Shown piece by piece: positions 1-13,100 of a stretch of 64,000 nt of DNA (position 1 is its first letter; every line of letters starts with the position of its first letter). Below the pieces are notes generated by a model that was not told the DNA's origin, made no database searches, and was given only the letters and a program-made list of their open reading frames with translations. The stretch is from Trachythela sp. YZ-2020 (lineage: Eukaryota > Cnidaria > Anthozoa > Malacalcyonacea > Clavulariidae). The stretch is taken from the NCBI GenBank assembly GCA_016169945.1, contig JADLSH010000379.1, positions 3,190,001 to 3,254,000 of the forward strand, read 5' to 3'. Both the position numbers and the translations under genes were made by a program.

Positions 1-3000
1 CTAACCTGTGATGCGAGGGGCTAACCTGTGATGCGAGGAGCTAACCTGTGATGCGAGGAGCTAACCTGTGATGCGAGGCTAACCTGTGATGCGAGGAGCT
101 AACCTGTGATGCGAGGGGAGCTAACCTGTGATGCGAGGCTAACCTGTGATGCGAGGGGCTAACCTGTGATGCGAGGCTAACCTGTGATGCGAGGAGCTAA
201 CCTGTGATGCGAGAGCTAACCTGTGATGCGAGGCTAACCTGTGATGCGAGGGGCTAACCTGTGATGCGAGGAGCTAACCTGTGATGCGAGGAGCTAACCT
301 GTGATGCGAGGGGCTAACCTGTGATGCGAGTGATGCGAGGAGCTAACCTGTGATGCGAGGAGCTAACCTGTGATGCGAAGGGAGCAAACCTGTGATGCGA
401 GGGAGCAAACCTGTGATGCGAGGGAGCTAACCTGTGATGCGAGGGGGCTAACCTGTGATGCGAGGGAGCTAACCTGTGATGCGAGGGGGCTAACCTGTGA
501 TGCGAGGGAGCTAACCTGTGATGCGAGGGAGCTAACCTGTGATGCGAGGGGAGCTAACCTGTGATGCGAGGAGCTAACCTGTGATGCGAGGAGCTAACCT
601 GTGATGCGAGGAGCAAACCTGTGGCTAACCTGTGATGCGAGGGGCTAACCTGTGATGCGAGGAGCTAACCTGTGATGCGAGGGGGCTAACCTGTGATGCG
701 AGGGAGCTAACCTGTGATGCGAGGGGGCTAACCTGTGATGCGAGGGAGCTAACCTGTGATGCGAGGGAGCTAACCTGTGATGCGAGGGGAGCTAACCTGT
801 GATGCGAGGGGAGCTAACCTGTGATGCGAGGGGGCTAACCTGTGATGCGAGGGGCTAACCTGTGATGCGAGGGGCTAACCTGTGATGCGAGGGGGCTAAC
901 CTGTGATGCGAGGGGGCTAACCTGTGATGCGAGGGAGCTAACCTGTGATGCGAGGGGGCTAACCTGTGATGCGAGGGAGCTAACCTGTGATGCGAGGGAG
1001 CTAACCTGTGATGCGAGGGGAGCAAACCTGTGATGCGAGGGAGCTAACCTGTGATGCGAGGGAGCTAACCTGTGATGCGAGGGGGGCTAACCTGTGATGT
1101 GAGGGAGCTAACCTGTGATGCGAGGGAGCTAACCTGTGATGCGAGGGAGCTAACCTGTGATGCGAGGGGGCTAACCTGTGATGCGAGGGAGCTAACCTGT
1201 GATGCGAGGAGGCTAACCTGTGGTGTGAGGGGGCTAACCTGTGATGCGAGGGGAGCTAACCTGTGATGCGAGGGGCTAACCTGTGATGCGAGGAGCAAAC
1301 CTGTGATGCGAGGGCTAACCTGTGATGCGAGGAGCTAACCTGTGATGCGAGGGCTTACCTGTGATGCGAGCTAACCTGTGATGCGAGGGAGCTAACCTGT
1401 GATGCGAGGGCTAACCTGTGATGCGAGGGGCTAACCTGTGATGCGAGGAGCTAACCTGTGATGCGAGGCTAACCTGTGATGCGAGGGGATAACCTGTGAT
1501 GCGAGGGCTAACCTGTGATGCGAGGGGGCTAACCTGTGATGCGAGGGGGCTAACCTGTGATGCGAGGGGGCTAACCTGTGATGCGAGGGAGCTAACCTGT
1601 GATGCGAGGGGGCTAACCTGTGATGCGAGGGAGCTAACCTGTGATGCGAGGGAGCTAACCTGTGATGCGAGGGAGCTAACCTGTGATGCGAGGGGGCTAA
1701 CCTGTGATGCGAGGGGAGCTAACCTGTGATGCGAGGAGCAAACCTGTGATGCGAGGGGGCTAACCTGTGATGCGAGGGGGCTAACCTGTGATGCGAGGAG
1801 CTAACCTGTGATGCGAGGAGCTAACCTGTGATGCGAGGCTAACCTGTGATGCGAGGGGATAACCTGTGATGCGAGGAGCAAACCTGTGATGCGAGGGGCT
1901 AACCTGTGATGCGAGGGAGCTAACCTGTGATGCGAGGGAGCTAACCTGTGATGCGAGGGGGCTAACCTGTGATGCGAGGGAGCTAACCTGTGATGCGAGG
2001 GGAGCTAACCTGTGATGCGAGGGAGCTAACCTGTGATGCGAGGGGAGCTAACCTGTGATGCGAGGGGGCTAACCTGTGATGCGAGGGAGCTAACCTGTGA
2101 TGCGAGGGGAGCTAACCTGTGATGCGAGGGGAGCAAACCTGTGATGCGAGGGGGCTAACCTGTGATGCGAGGGGGCTAACCTGTGATGCGAGGGAGCTAA
2201 CCTGTGATGCGAGGGAGCTAACCTGTGATGCGAGGGGGCTAACCTGTGATGCGAGGGAGCTAACCTGTGATGCGAGGGAGCTAACCTGTGATGCGAGTGG
2301 CTAACCTGTGATGCGAGGGGGCTAACCTGTGATGCGAGGGGGCTAACCTGTGATGCGAGGGAGCTAACCTGTGATGCGAGGGGCTAACCTGTGATGCGAG
2401 GGGCTAACCTGTGATGCGAGGCTAACCTGTGATGCGAGGGAGCTAACCTGTGATGCGAGGGGCTAACCTGTGATGCGAGGGCTAACCTGTGATGAGGGGA
2501 GCTAACCTGTGATGCGAGGGAGCTAACCTGTGATGCGAGGGAGCTAACCTGTGATGCGAGGGGAGCTAACCTGTGATGCGAGGGGAGCTAACCTGTGATG
2601 CGAGGGGAGCTAACCTGTGATGCGAGGGGGCTAACCTGTGATGCGAGGGAGCTAACCTGTGATGCGAGGGGCTAACCTGTGATGCGAGGGAGCTAACCTG
2701 TGATGCGAGGAGCTAACATGTGATGCGAGGGAGCTAACCTGTGATGCGAGGGAGCTAACCTGTGATGCGAGGGGGCTAACCTGTGATGCGAGGGAGCTAA
2801 CCTGTGATGCGAGGGGGCTAACCTGTGATGCGAGGGGGCTAACCTGTGATGCGAGGGGAGCTAACCTGTGATGCGAGGGGGCTAACCTGTGATGCGAGGG
2901 GAGCTAACCTGTGATGCGAGGGAGCTAACCTGTGATGCGAGGGGGCTAACCTGTGATGCGAGGGGGCTAACCTGTGATGCGAGGGGAGCTAACCTGTGAT

Positions 3001-4108
3001 GCGAGGGGAGCAAACCTGTGATGCGAGGGGAGCTAACCTGTGATGCGAGGGGAGCTAACCTGTGATGCGAGGGAGCTAACCTGTGATGCGAGGGGAGCAA
3101 ACCTGTGATGCGAGGGAGCTAACCTGTGATGCGAGGGGGCTAACCTGTGATGCGAGGGGGCTAACCTGTGATGCGAGGGAGCTAACCTGTGATGCGAGGG
3201 AGCTAACCTGTGATGCGAGGGAGCTAACCTGTGATGCGAGGGAGCTAACCTGTGATGCGAGGGAGCTAACCTGTGATGCGAGGGAGCAAACCTGTGGTGT
3301 GAGGGAGCTAACCTGTGATGCGAGGGGGCTAACCTGTGATGCGAGGGAGCTAACCTGTGATGCGAGGGGGCTAACCTGTGATGCGAGGGAGCTAACTTGT
3401 GATGCGAGGGAGCTAACCTGTGATGCGAGGGGAGCTAACCTGTGATGCGAGGGGAGCTAACCTGTGATGCGAGGGGGCTAACCTGTGATGCGAGGGGAGC
3501 TAACCTGTGATGCGAGGGGGCTAACCTGTGATGCGAGGTGGCTAACCTGTGATGCGAGGGGGCTAACCTGTGATGCGAGGGGCTAACCTGTGATGCGAGG
3601 GGGCTAACCTGTGATGCGAGGGAGCTAACCTGTGATGCGAGGGGCTAACCTGTGATGCGAGGAGCTAACCTGTGATGCGAGGAGCTAACCTGTGATGCGA
3701 GGAGCTAACCTGTGATGCGAGGGGAGCAAACCTGTGATGCGAGGGAGCTAACCTGTGATGCGAGGGAGCTAACCTGTGATGCGAGGGGGCTAACCTGTGA
3801 TGCGAGGGAGCTAACCTGTGATGCGAGGGAGCTAACCTGTGATGCGAGGGGGGCTAACCTGTGATGTGAGGGAGCTAACCTGTGATGCGAGGGGGCTAAC
3901 CTGTGGTGTGAGGGGGCTAACCTGTGATGCGAGGGGGCTAACCTGTGATGCGAGGGGGCTAACCTGTGATGCGAGGGGGCTAACCTGTGATGCGAGGGAG
4001 CTAACCTGTGATGCGAGGGGCTAACCTGTGATGCGAGGGGGCTAACCTGTGATGCGAGGAGGCTAACCTGTGATGCGACGGGCTAACCTGTGATGCGACG
4101 GGGCTAAC
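1..4108. repeat. Satellite array, about 21 bp unit, truncated at left edge
   Basis: A tandem array of a unit close to CTAACCTGTGATGCGAGGGA covers the first 4.1 kb and runs off the left edge. Most units are 17-22 bp, and the variation is almost all in the G/A run between GCGAG and CTAACC. The commonest point variants are GCAAACC for GCTAACC and GTGTGAGG for GATGCGAGG. The array ends at about 4108, where the last units become CTAACCCG. Where units are exactly 21 bp all frames stay open, so both strands carry artefactual 60-120 codon ORFs of a seven-residue repeat. It starts 80 bp beyond the last visible CMTR1 exon and so probably lies in a CMTR1 intron. Confidence 0.97.
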
Positions 4109-4187
4109 CCGTAACGACGTGTTGTTGCCGCTTATCTGGCTCGTGAACAGACCCACATCGAATTGGTAAATATGCTCTAAAACTTAC

Positions 4188-7100
4188 CGATCAAAAATAT
4201 CATGGAGAGATTCGACGCCATAGATTGATTTTGCCCTGTAAGTTATCAAATGAAAAACGATGAAAATAATTTTCTAAACTTAGCTCCTGTTTATATGAGC
4301 CCGACACGAAGGGCTGACCCTCCTAGGCGAGATCCCGCGTGGGATAAACGCAACAGGGAGGGCTAGTAGGACTTTTCGAAGTCATTTTCGATTTGAATAT
4401 TTAGTTTTAGAACAATTCTTAGTATTCGAAAATTTGCTGGGCAAAATATGGTTTTGGACTTCGTGAGAAAATAAATGAGTTGTAGGGAAGCCAATTAATG
4501 CCGTAAACACGAGGTGAAAACCAGCCCTACTGGCAGGGGCTTAGTACTACGATAGCAATACGTCCACACTGCATGAATAAGCTTCAGAAGAAACGTCTGT
4601 ATTCCCTAACCTGACAACCACCATGTCTGGTCGACTTTGTTTTGTAATCGCTTTCGCAAACATAGCAGCATATTCCATCCTGAAATATACATGAATTACC
4701 CTTTCATATAGGGCCGTTCAACAATTACGTCATCATCGAGAGGGGGAGGGGGGGAGTCCTAATTCGATGACAGTTGATTACATAGGGGGAGGGGGGTTAT
4801 TGGTGGAGATTATGTAATCAATAGAGGGGAACAAATTCATAAATTCATCAACTACGAGTCAGATTTTGCAGTCATTATTACTCATGATAATTACTTTATA
4901 TCAGCATAAAAACAACAAACTATGAAAATATTTTCTTTCTAGTAATCACAATTGATAGTACCACTTAATATTTTAAAAAGTATAGGTTTCAAGCTCAGTT
5001 AAAACGTGATTGGTTTGAAGTTTTCAGCATAATAATTCATGTACGCACATATGTAATGAATCCTTCCTAATTTTTGCTTCTAGGGGGGGGGGGGGTGTTA
5101 GATGACAGTTACTTAATCAATATGGGGCGTAGGTTGGCTGATGACAAGTGATGACAGTGGGGGAGGGGGGCTATTAGCTTAAAAAAGAGCCCAAAAATTG
5201 ATGAAGTAATTGTTGAACGGCCCCTTTATCATGCATGTAGATTTTGTAGAAGAATAGGAGTAACATGCTCGCTCTAAACTGTTCCCCCATGCATTGGTTC
5301 AGTGTTACTGCATGAGGAAACCGGAGTACCCGGAAAAGAGCTACGGTGTTCGGTGCGACTGAGATGATATATTAATCACCAACACCCACTCAGAGCACTC
5401 CTTGGAGAAAATTCTAAGAAACTCGTCGCACAATATTAACGCGGCGTTTCTATAAGTCAGTTCGGAGTTTCGGGATAAAATTGCAGTTGAATCATAACAT
5501 GAGTCTGGAAGAATTAAAATATGCATATCGAAGTATTCAACTGTTCAATCATCATTTGAATATGCAAAAATTGCTCGAAGAACAACCACTTTCCTCACGG
5601 TTGACTCGCTTTAAGTTAGAAAATATATTCCCTTAAGTGCACCTTTCTTTATTTTCCTTACACAGAAGACAGTTCTATTGTGGCTATATGTGAAACACAA
5701 ATGAATGATTGAACAGTTGAATATTCTGATATGCATATTATAAATCTTCCAGTCTCAGCTACATGTTATGATTCAACTGCAATTCTATCCCGACGCACAA
5801 CGCGTCATTTGGATGCGCGCTCGAACCTCCGAATTGGCTTATTGTCCGCAGCAATAACAGTGTTTACAAACCCTGCAATATACAGTAAGACTACGAATTG
5901 AGTATTTTACCTGTGTACATAATGTCTAGTACGAATATCTTTTCCTCCAAGTATCAAGGCATCTGTTATTTGAATCACGACGCTACGTCGCTGTCCTTTA
6001 CTCTGAACAAAAATACGATAGAAACTAAAATGCTGCATACATGTCGTAACAATGTTGTAACCTGCAGTTGTTTATATAATATCGTAACAATTTTGTTATG
6101 TTAGGGTCCAGTATAACGGTTAGTATTCCACATTAAGCTGCCGTGGTTTGCGTGAAAAAGAGTAAAACAACTTCTACTAATATAACCTCCTGAGAAAGGA
6201 CCTTCGGTCGAAGGGTTTTTAATCTTTTTCAAGTGGTTCAAACACAAACCACGACAGCTCATTGTAGAACACTACCTACACTGGACTCACACGTTTGAGA
6301 TGTTCTTTTCAGGTAGTTCAAACACAAATCACGACAGCTTAATTATAGAATATCACCTACACTAGACCCCCACGTTCGAGATATCTTTTTCACAGGGGCG
6401 GATCCAGGCTCATCTGATAGAGGGGGTGCAGATTTTCCGGGGGGTGCACCCTTCCGCCACCAGTGCAAATTATGTCAAAGATCGTGAAAATTTGGAAAAT
6501 TTCAGTATGAACTCCTTGATGCTGACTTTTTGTGTGGGGGGTGCTGACATTTTCTAGAGGGGTGCGCACCCCCCTGTAGATCCGCCTATGCTTTTTCAGG
6601 GTGCTCAGACACAACTACTTCCACTGATCCCCCACGTTTGAAATCACGACAACGAAATGTACAGTAGGTAGAAATATCTTTGAACTAACCTCGCCTCGTA
6701 ATTCTTCAACTTTCTCAACTTCAATCAAAGTATCTCTGGGTAGGTCTAGATTAATATGTTCCAACTTCTGCCATTGATTCCGCTGTCTTGGCGCACCATC
6801 CCATTTGTATATCCTCGAACGCTGAGAGACAGAATGGCAGAGAAATGAAGATTATTGTGCTGGAAACTGTACTGAGCATTTGAAAGAAATGTAAATGCTA
6901 TCATCAGAATGACATGTCCTCGTCATATTCTCAACTAACTCAAAAAGTATAGGGTTTGGTACGTTATAGAGGTTAGGCGATTCCTACTTTACAAGATGCA
7001 GCTGTCTGATTATTAAGCCCCAGTCAAACGAGGATGAGAGTTAACGAGAGTCAATGAGAGTTGCAACTCTCGCTCGCGTTTCACCGCCAACTCTCATCGA

Positions 7101-10100
7101 CTCTCATGCACTCTCATCAACTTTGAGCTGCTTCAAATTTTGATGAGAGTTGATGCGAGTTTTTGCACGTTTGATCGGTACGCGCGGTAATATTCAGTAA
7201 ACTCTAATGCAACTCTTGTTCTCGTTTACCCAGGGCTTAATTTAGCCTCAGTCGCATGTAAAGAGATTGCTGCTAGTTGGACTTTTCAAACACTGCAGGT
7301 TTTCTCCAGGTACTCCGGTTTTCTTCTGTAGTAACATTGGACCAATAAGGGATTGTCCTTACTAGCTGAAGCTCTAGTGACAACAGTTTAGGACTGATAG
7401 AGCTATCCAGTCTAAATAAAGTTATAAAATAGTTTAGGTTCCCTTCTGTAGTAACATTGAAGCAATAAGGCATGGTCCTTATTGGATCTGTAGAGAACAA
7501 TTTAGAACTGATAGAGCTATCCAGTCTAAATAAAGTTAGTTTAGGTTCCCTCCTGTAGTAACACTGGAAGAATAAGGCATGATCCTTACTGGATCTGTAG
7601 AGAGAACAGGTTAGGACTGATAAAGCTATCCAGTCTAAATAAAGTTAGTTTAGGTTCCCTCCTGTAGTAACATTGAAGCAATAAGGCATGACCCTTATTG
7701 GATCTGTAGAGAGCACAGTTTAGAACTGATAGAGCTATCCAGTATAAATACCGTTAGTTTAGTTTAGGTTTCTTCCTGCAGTAGTATTGAAACAATAGTG
7801 GATGACCCTTACTGGACATCCAGGTAGAACAGTTTAGAACTGATAGAGCTATCCAGTATAAAAATAGTTAGTTTAGTTTAGGTTTCCTCCTGTAGTAACA
7901 CTGGATCAATAATGGATGAACCTTACTAGACCTCTAGTGAGAACAGTTTGGAACTGATAGAGCTATCCAGTATGAATATAGTTAGTTTAGTTTTGGTTTC
8001 CTCCTGTAGTAATACTGGACAGATAAAAGATAGCCAATACTGGACCTCTAGGGAGAACAGTTTAAAAAAGATAAAGCGATTGAGCATCATTAAAGTTGTT
8101 TAAGTTTACTTACCCCAAGACCAAGAAGAAAGAAATGTTCGCCTGATGAAACATAACATTTGAATTTCCCAAGTACTTTTAGTTCATTTAAATATTGTTT
8201 GGTGAAAATTTTAGTTGTGCATATTAACTCATCTCGATCTTTAGGTGTCTAGAAAACAAAAAAAGAACCAAATCAGTTTCATATAATGTGTTGGATGACT
8301 TTCCATATTCATATCCCGAAATGAAGTCACAAGGTTTAAGGTTAGGATTAAGAATTAGGGTAAGGTTCAAGGTGGCTCGATACATCAGGTGTTCAACACT
8401 TTGAAATTTTTAAACTCCGTATTTTGAGGTTTTATTCACCAACTTTTAAATTATGTCAGTTTTAGTTACACATAGTTCGTTGCTATGGCAACATACGCGT
8501 ACGAAATTCACTCCAAAATAGCCTATCGCCTCGTGCAATTTCGTACATTATTTTACTTGCAAGACAGACTAACAATATAATGGTATGAAACATTTTGGTA
8601 TGAAAGATTTTTGCGGTGCAAAATTTGAAAAATAGGTCACCGGACAAAATAATGAGATATAGCGCAGTTTTTCAAAAATGGAATTTTTAATGACGTCAGC
8701 AACACGCGCAATGACGCGAGCAACTGCCACGTCAGGTCATTTTGGAAGTTATTTCGCTAATATTCCCGCGCGCACAAAGAGTCACGCGGGTTTGTTCATA
8801 TAGTATGAAGTTTTGTTTTCGCGATTCTTGAATAAGGTTATGGTGATTACTATATCGAGCCACCTTAAGGAAGGTTAGGGTTAGGATGAAGGTTAGGGTT
8901 AGGATGAAGGTTAGGGTTAGGATGAAGGTTAGGGTTAGGATGAAGGTTAGGGTTAGGGTTAGGATGAAGGTTAGGGTTAGGATGAAGGTTAGGATGAAGG
9001 TTAGGGTTAGGATGAAGGTTAGGGTTAGGATGAAGGTTAGGGTTAGGATGAAGGTTAGGGTTAGGATGAAGGTTAGGGTTAGGATGAATGTTAGGATTAA
9101 AGGCCCAGACACACCGGACGCGATTCGGCAACGCGACGCGATTTTTCAGTTTTTAAAAGTAAATACAACCGTCTATGGAAGTTTTAAAAGATATGCAGAC
9201 CAAATAACTCAAACTGTTATAGCGCTTTTGAATATTTGAAAAACATAAAACAGGATCAAAGTTATATGTCAGTGAAAATCGAAAAATCGCGCCGCGTTGT
9301 AGAATCGCGTTCAGTCTGTCTGGATCTTAAGGATTAGCATCAAGGTTAGGTACCTTCATTAGATCTTGATAATGAAAATCTGGATTAGAAATACGCGGTG
9401 CAGCTCTCGTAACATTCGGAATCTAAAGATGAAGAGTGCGTGAAAGGCCAGTCCCCTTATTGATCCTGTGTTATTCCAAGAGAATATCCGGTGATAAACT
9501 CCGGAGTTTGGTAGAGTCAAACTGGAAGCACTCTTCTCATATGGGACTGATGCGATACTGCAGGAATCGAACTCTTGTCCCAGAAGTGAAAGGCGCATGC
9601 ACAAAAAACACTCTGAATGCAACCAACACTCCCAACATACAGGGGTTAAAAAATGCTTGAGAAATGCCGTACGAGGTCGTACGCTCTATAACTAAGTTGG
9701 CGTACGTTTTATCGATGTTGACGTACGATTTTCTAAACTAGTTTTACCCATGTTCTCTGTTGTATTTATTTCCTGTTTGTAAGAAATAAACAATGTTTCG
9801 CGGGCGTTTACCGAGTTTTCAAAGCAGGAAAAGATGAGCCTTACTCTAAACTAAAAAACTTAATATTCAAAACGTTGCTAATCGCGAGTTAACCGTTAAA
9901 GAACGTGAAATTTTCGGTAAGACTAAAAAGCGCTGCAGATAGCGAGATGGAAAATTGATGAAGCTGCCTCGGACCAGAGAATGCTCGTTGTCTGAAGTAA
10001 TAGTTGGTTAACACAAAGGAGTTGTAGGAGGTATACGTTATCTTACGTTTCCTTAGATACGTGACGTACGCCAAACATTCGTCCGTTCGCCTATTTTTTA

Positions 10101-13100
10101 ACCCCTGAACATAAACACGTAAAAATCTTGTATCTTGTCAACAAGATGTGTTCGCAACAGACTTGTAGCAAGCTTGTCAATAAGTTGTAACAATGTTGTC
10201 ATTTTATCAAGTTGCGACAAGGTTGACACTCACAACTTGTTAACAAGTTGTTGAATTGCAGGTCGGTAACAAGTTGTTAGAACAACTTGTAACAAGTCTG
10301 TTGAGTCAACAACCTTGTAGCAAGTTGTCAACAAGGCGTTGACAACCTGTGAACAAGCAGTGCGAACACATCCTGCTAACAAGTTGTTGAAACAACATTG
10401 GTACAAGTCTGCTGCAGGTTTGTTACAACTTGTGCGTTTTTACGTGTGTACAAGGTATACCAAACACGTGCACAAACACGCGCACGGTTCCACGTGTTTA
10501 CACGGCACCATAACGGATTTGGTGCCGTGTCAAGTTGTCAACGGGCGGAACTTTACGAGGTCCGATTCTCCTCTGGACGTATGTGATTTACTGGATTTGT
10601 TGACAAGAGTATAAGGCTATTGGCTCATACCTGGCGAAAAGTGCAGTTGTTGCTGTATTGTGTGAAATCACATACGTCAGGAGGACAAACGTAGTCCACA
10701 ACCGTGTAAACGTAGTCCACAATCTTGGACATAACTCGTTGAGACTACCTTTAACTCTATACAAATATCAGTGGTGTAACTTAACCCTTGCCCGGGCCAA
10801 GTGAAAATCATTACGGGCAAGTAGAAGTTTCTTCTTGGTTGCCTGATCTGGCAAGTTGCATGCATGCATGCTTTCTGTTTCAGCTTTGCCAGAACAAGTT
10901 GACCATTTCTAAGTTATTATCCCCAAGTACAGTATTAAATGAGTAAAATATAGACCAGTAACGTTAACTATTCATTCTTCTCAAACTCATTAATAATTCA
11001 TGAGCAAAACACAAAGGAAATCACCACCGTATCGTTGTCTTGATACCACGGTAATAAACACCCATAAATTTACTCAACTTTCGCGTTGAATTTCTCTTTA
11101 AATACTGGTTTGTTTGAGAAGCTATTTCATACACGAAAAGGAGTTTATTATAGTGATTTAAAAACACCTCAAAGTATGTTAAAAAACTCGGCTAGCGCCT
11201 TGTTTTTCAACACACTTTTCGGTGTTTCAAATCACTATAATAAACTCCTTCTCGTGTATGATATATTACTTCTGGATAATTTGAAAAATGTGAATATATG
11301 AACATGCCTCGACCGACATTTTATCCGACCATTGTACGACGAACATTGTGCCTCGACTTAAATTCAACTTCAGTTCTTAACTACTTAAGGTGGCTCGATA
11401 GGCAAATTCATGTATTTTCGATAGCTTATTTCACCATGAAATAACTTATGGTATGAAACCATTTTAATTCAGCAGAAGTGACATACTTAGTACATTTACC
11501 CAAAAAGGTTTGGTGTACATTGGGTAAATCTCATGAGAGTAGTGCCCTGAACACTGAAGGCAACTTTTCCCGGTGCGAAAAATAAGGGGTTGCGGGAAAG
11601 TTAATATCTTGGAATGTATAATAGGTAAGAGTCTAAAACTTTCAACATATTATAACCAATGGTTGAGCTATGCAAGGAACTAGAATCAACTAGATATGGC
11701 CGTCCCTTCATTATTTTCTAGCATCCTCAATAACAGTAAAGAAAAATGCCCTACATTGACTTAGCAAAATATCCATAACTCATTACTGGGGGTACCAAAC
11801 TCAAATATCCTAGTTCCTTGCACAACTAATAGACTCCTCAATACTCAGTGAAAATTTCAAGTCAATAGCTTGTGTAGTTTTTGAGATATCACAAAAACAA
11901 ATTCGGAAAAGGCCTAAAAACGACAGATTGAGAAAATCAGTTCCAAAGTTTACTGTCACTGACCAGCTTGAGTACAGGGCTCAAAATGCTCCAGCTTCAT
12001 ACTGGGTGCCTTCTTGTTCTGTCAGATTGTCAATATAACCTTTCTTCCTTTGTCTAATCTTTTTGCGAAACAAAACTAAAATGGTGCATACAGAACGTTT
12101 TATATGGTCGTTTTTCAAAAACACAGATCACGTTGCCATGGTAACCTGTTCAAAATTTGATGGTGTACATTATAAAATCCCTCAGAATAAACGTAAATCG
12201 CTTTTACTCTTTAAAAAACGAATTGTATATGATAGTTTAAAGGTTGAACATTGAAAAAATACCATTGTTGAAAAATTCAATTTTTCTTGATTTTTTTCCT
12301 ATCGAGCCACCTTAAGTAAAATAAGAGAATGGTGATTGGTGTAGATTGGTGTTATATAATGCAAATTGTAGTTATCCATCAGCATATCATGCTTACTGCA
12401 ATCATTTGCTTCAATTTTGTGATGATGTGAACCAAAGCTTGATCTAACGGCAAGTGAATTTTATTCAGGGCAACCATTTTTCATGTCGTACTTGCCCTGA
12501 TCGCAAGTGGTCAAAAAAGTTAAGTTACTCTACTGAATATATTTAACAAATATATATTTAACTCTATACCCCTTTATGATAAATCCCCTGTAAAATCATG
12601 CTGCGTTTCTTAAGCCCCCACTCCCCCAAACTCAATGTTGAGCTTGTGTCATGGTAGATTACCAAACGTTCTTTGGAGGTTGTTCATATCATTGAACGGG
12701 AGGAGAGGAGGTCATGAAGTTTGTTTGGCAATGTACATTAACTTTGCAATATTGCGAGGAATGGTCTCAAGCGTTATGTCCAAGATTGCAGCTCTCTCAG
12801 GCAAAGCCTTCGCTCGAAAGTCGGAATCTTATGTCTCAAATACATTTCAGGCCGCTTGGAATTATACCAAAACGCTTTCTCCACTGAACTACGTTCTTTT
12901 TAAAGGCCAATATATAAAAGATAACATACTTGCCAGTACTCTAGACATTGTTTTCTTATAAGACCTTGATCTTTTCCCACCAATGCTGTGTTCTGTACAT
13001 AGGCACGCAGTTTCCTTAATGCGTTTATTTGATTTTCACCCAAACTAGGAAGCAGGAATTTCATATTATTTACTCTATTCAGCCCTTGCAAGTAACAGGG

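Larger units (their letters stand above)
10769..12535. mobile_element. CAGTGGTGTAACTTAAC element split by two later insertions
   Basis: The left end is CAGTGGTGTAACTTAACCC and the right end AGTTAAGTTACTCTACTG. Both flanking parts match, in reverse orientation, the complete 480 bp copy at 46118-46597. The extra length is a foldback at 11129-11260 and a TTAA-flanked element at 11389-12311. The CAGTGG...CCACTG ends are hAT-like. It lies in a CMTR1 intron. Confidence 0.8.

Noticed and set aside
370..4024. Several 60-120 codon frames of an ELTCDAR-type repeat on both strands
   Set aside because: They follow the 21 bp period of the satellite, occur in sense and antisense alike, and have no non-repeat sequence at either end.
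1..4108. CRISPR-like regular repeat array
   Set aside because: There are no spacers; units are directly contiguous and variable, and the genome is clearly animal.
4711..5223. Grouping this element with 19198-19571 as one family
   Set aside because: Both are G-run rich with a GGGCC start, but the termini beyond that differ and only the second has a clear TAA duplication.
8732..9239. Three overlapping frames of 88-126 codons
   Set aside because: Produced by the TTAGGG-like 18 bp repeat; composition is two or three residues repeated, with no domain.
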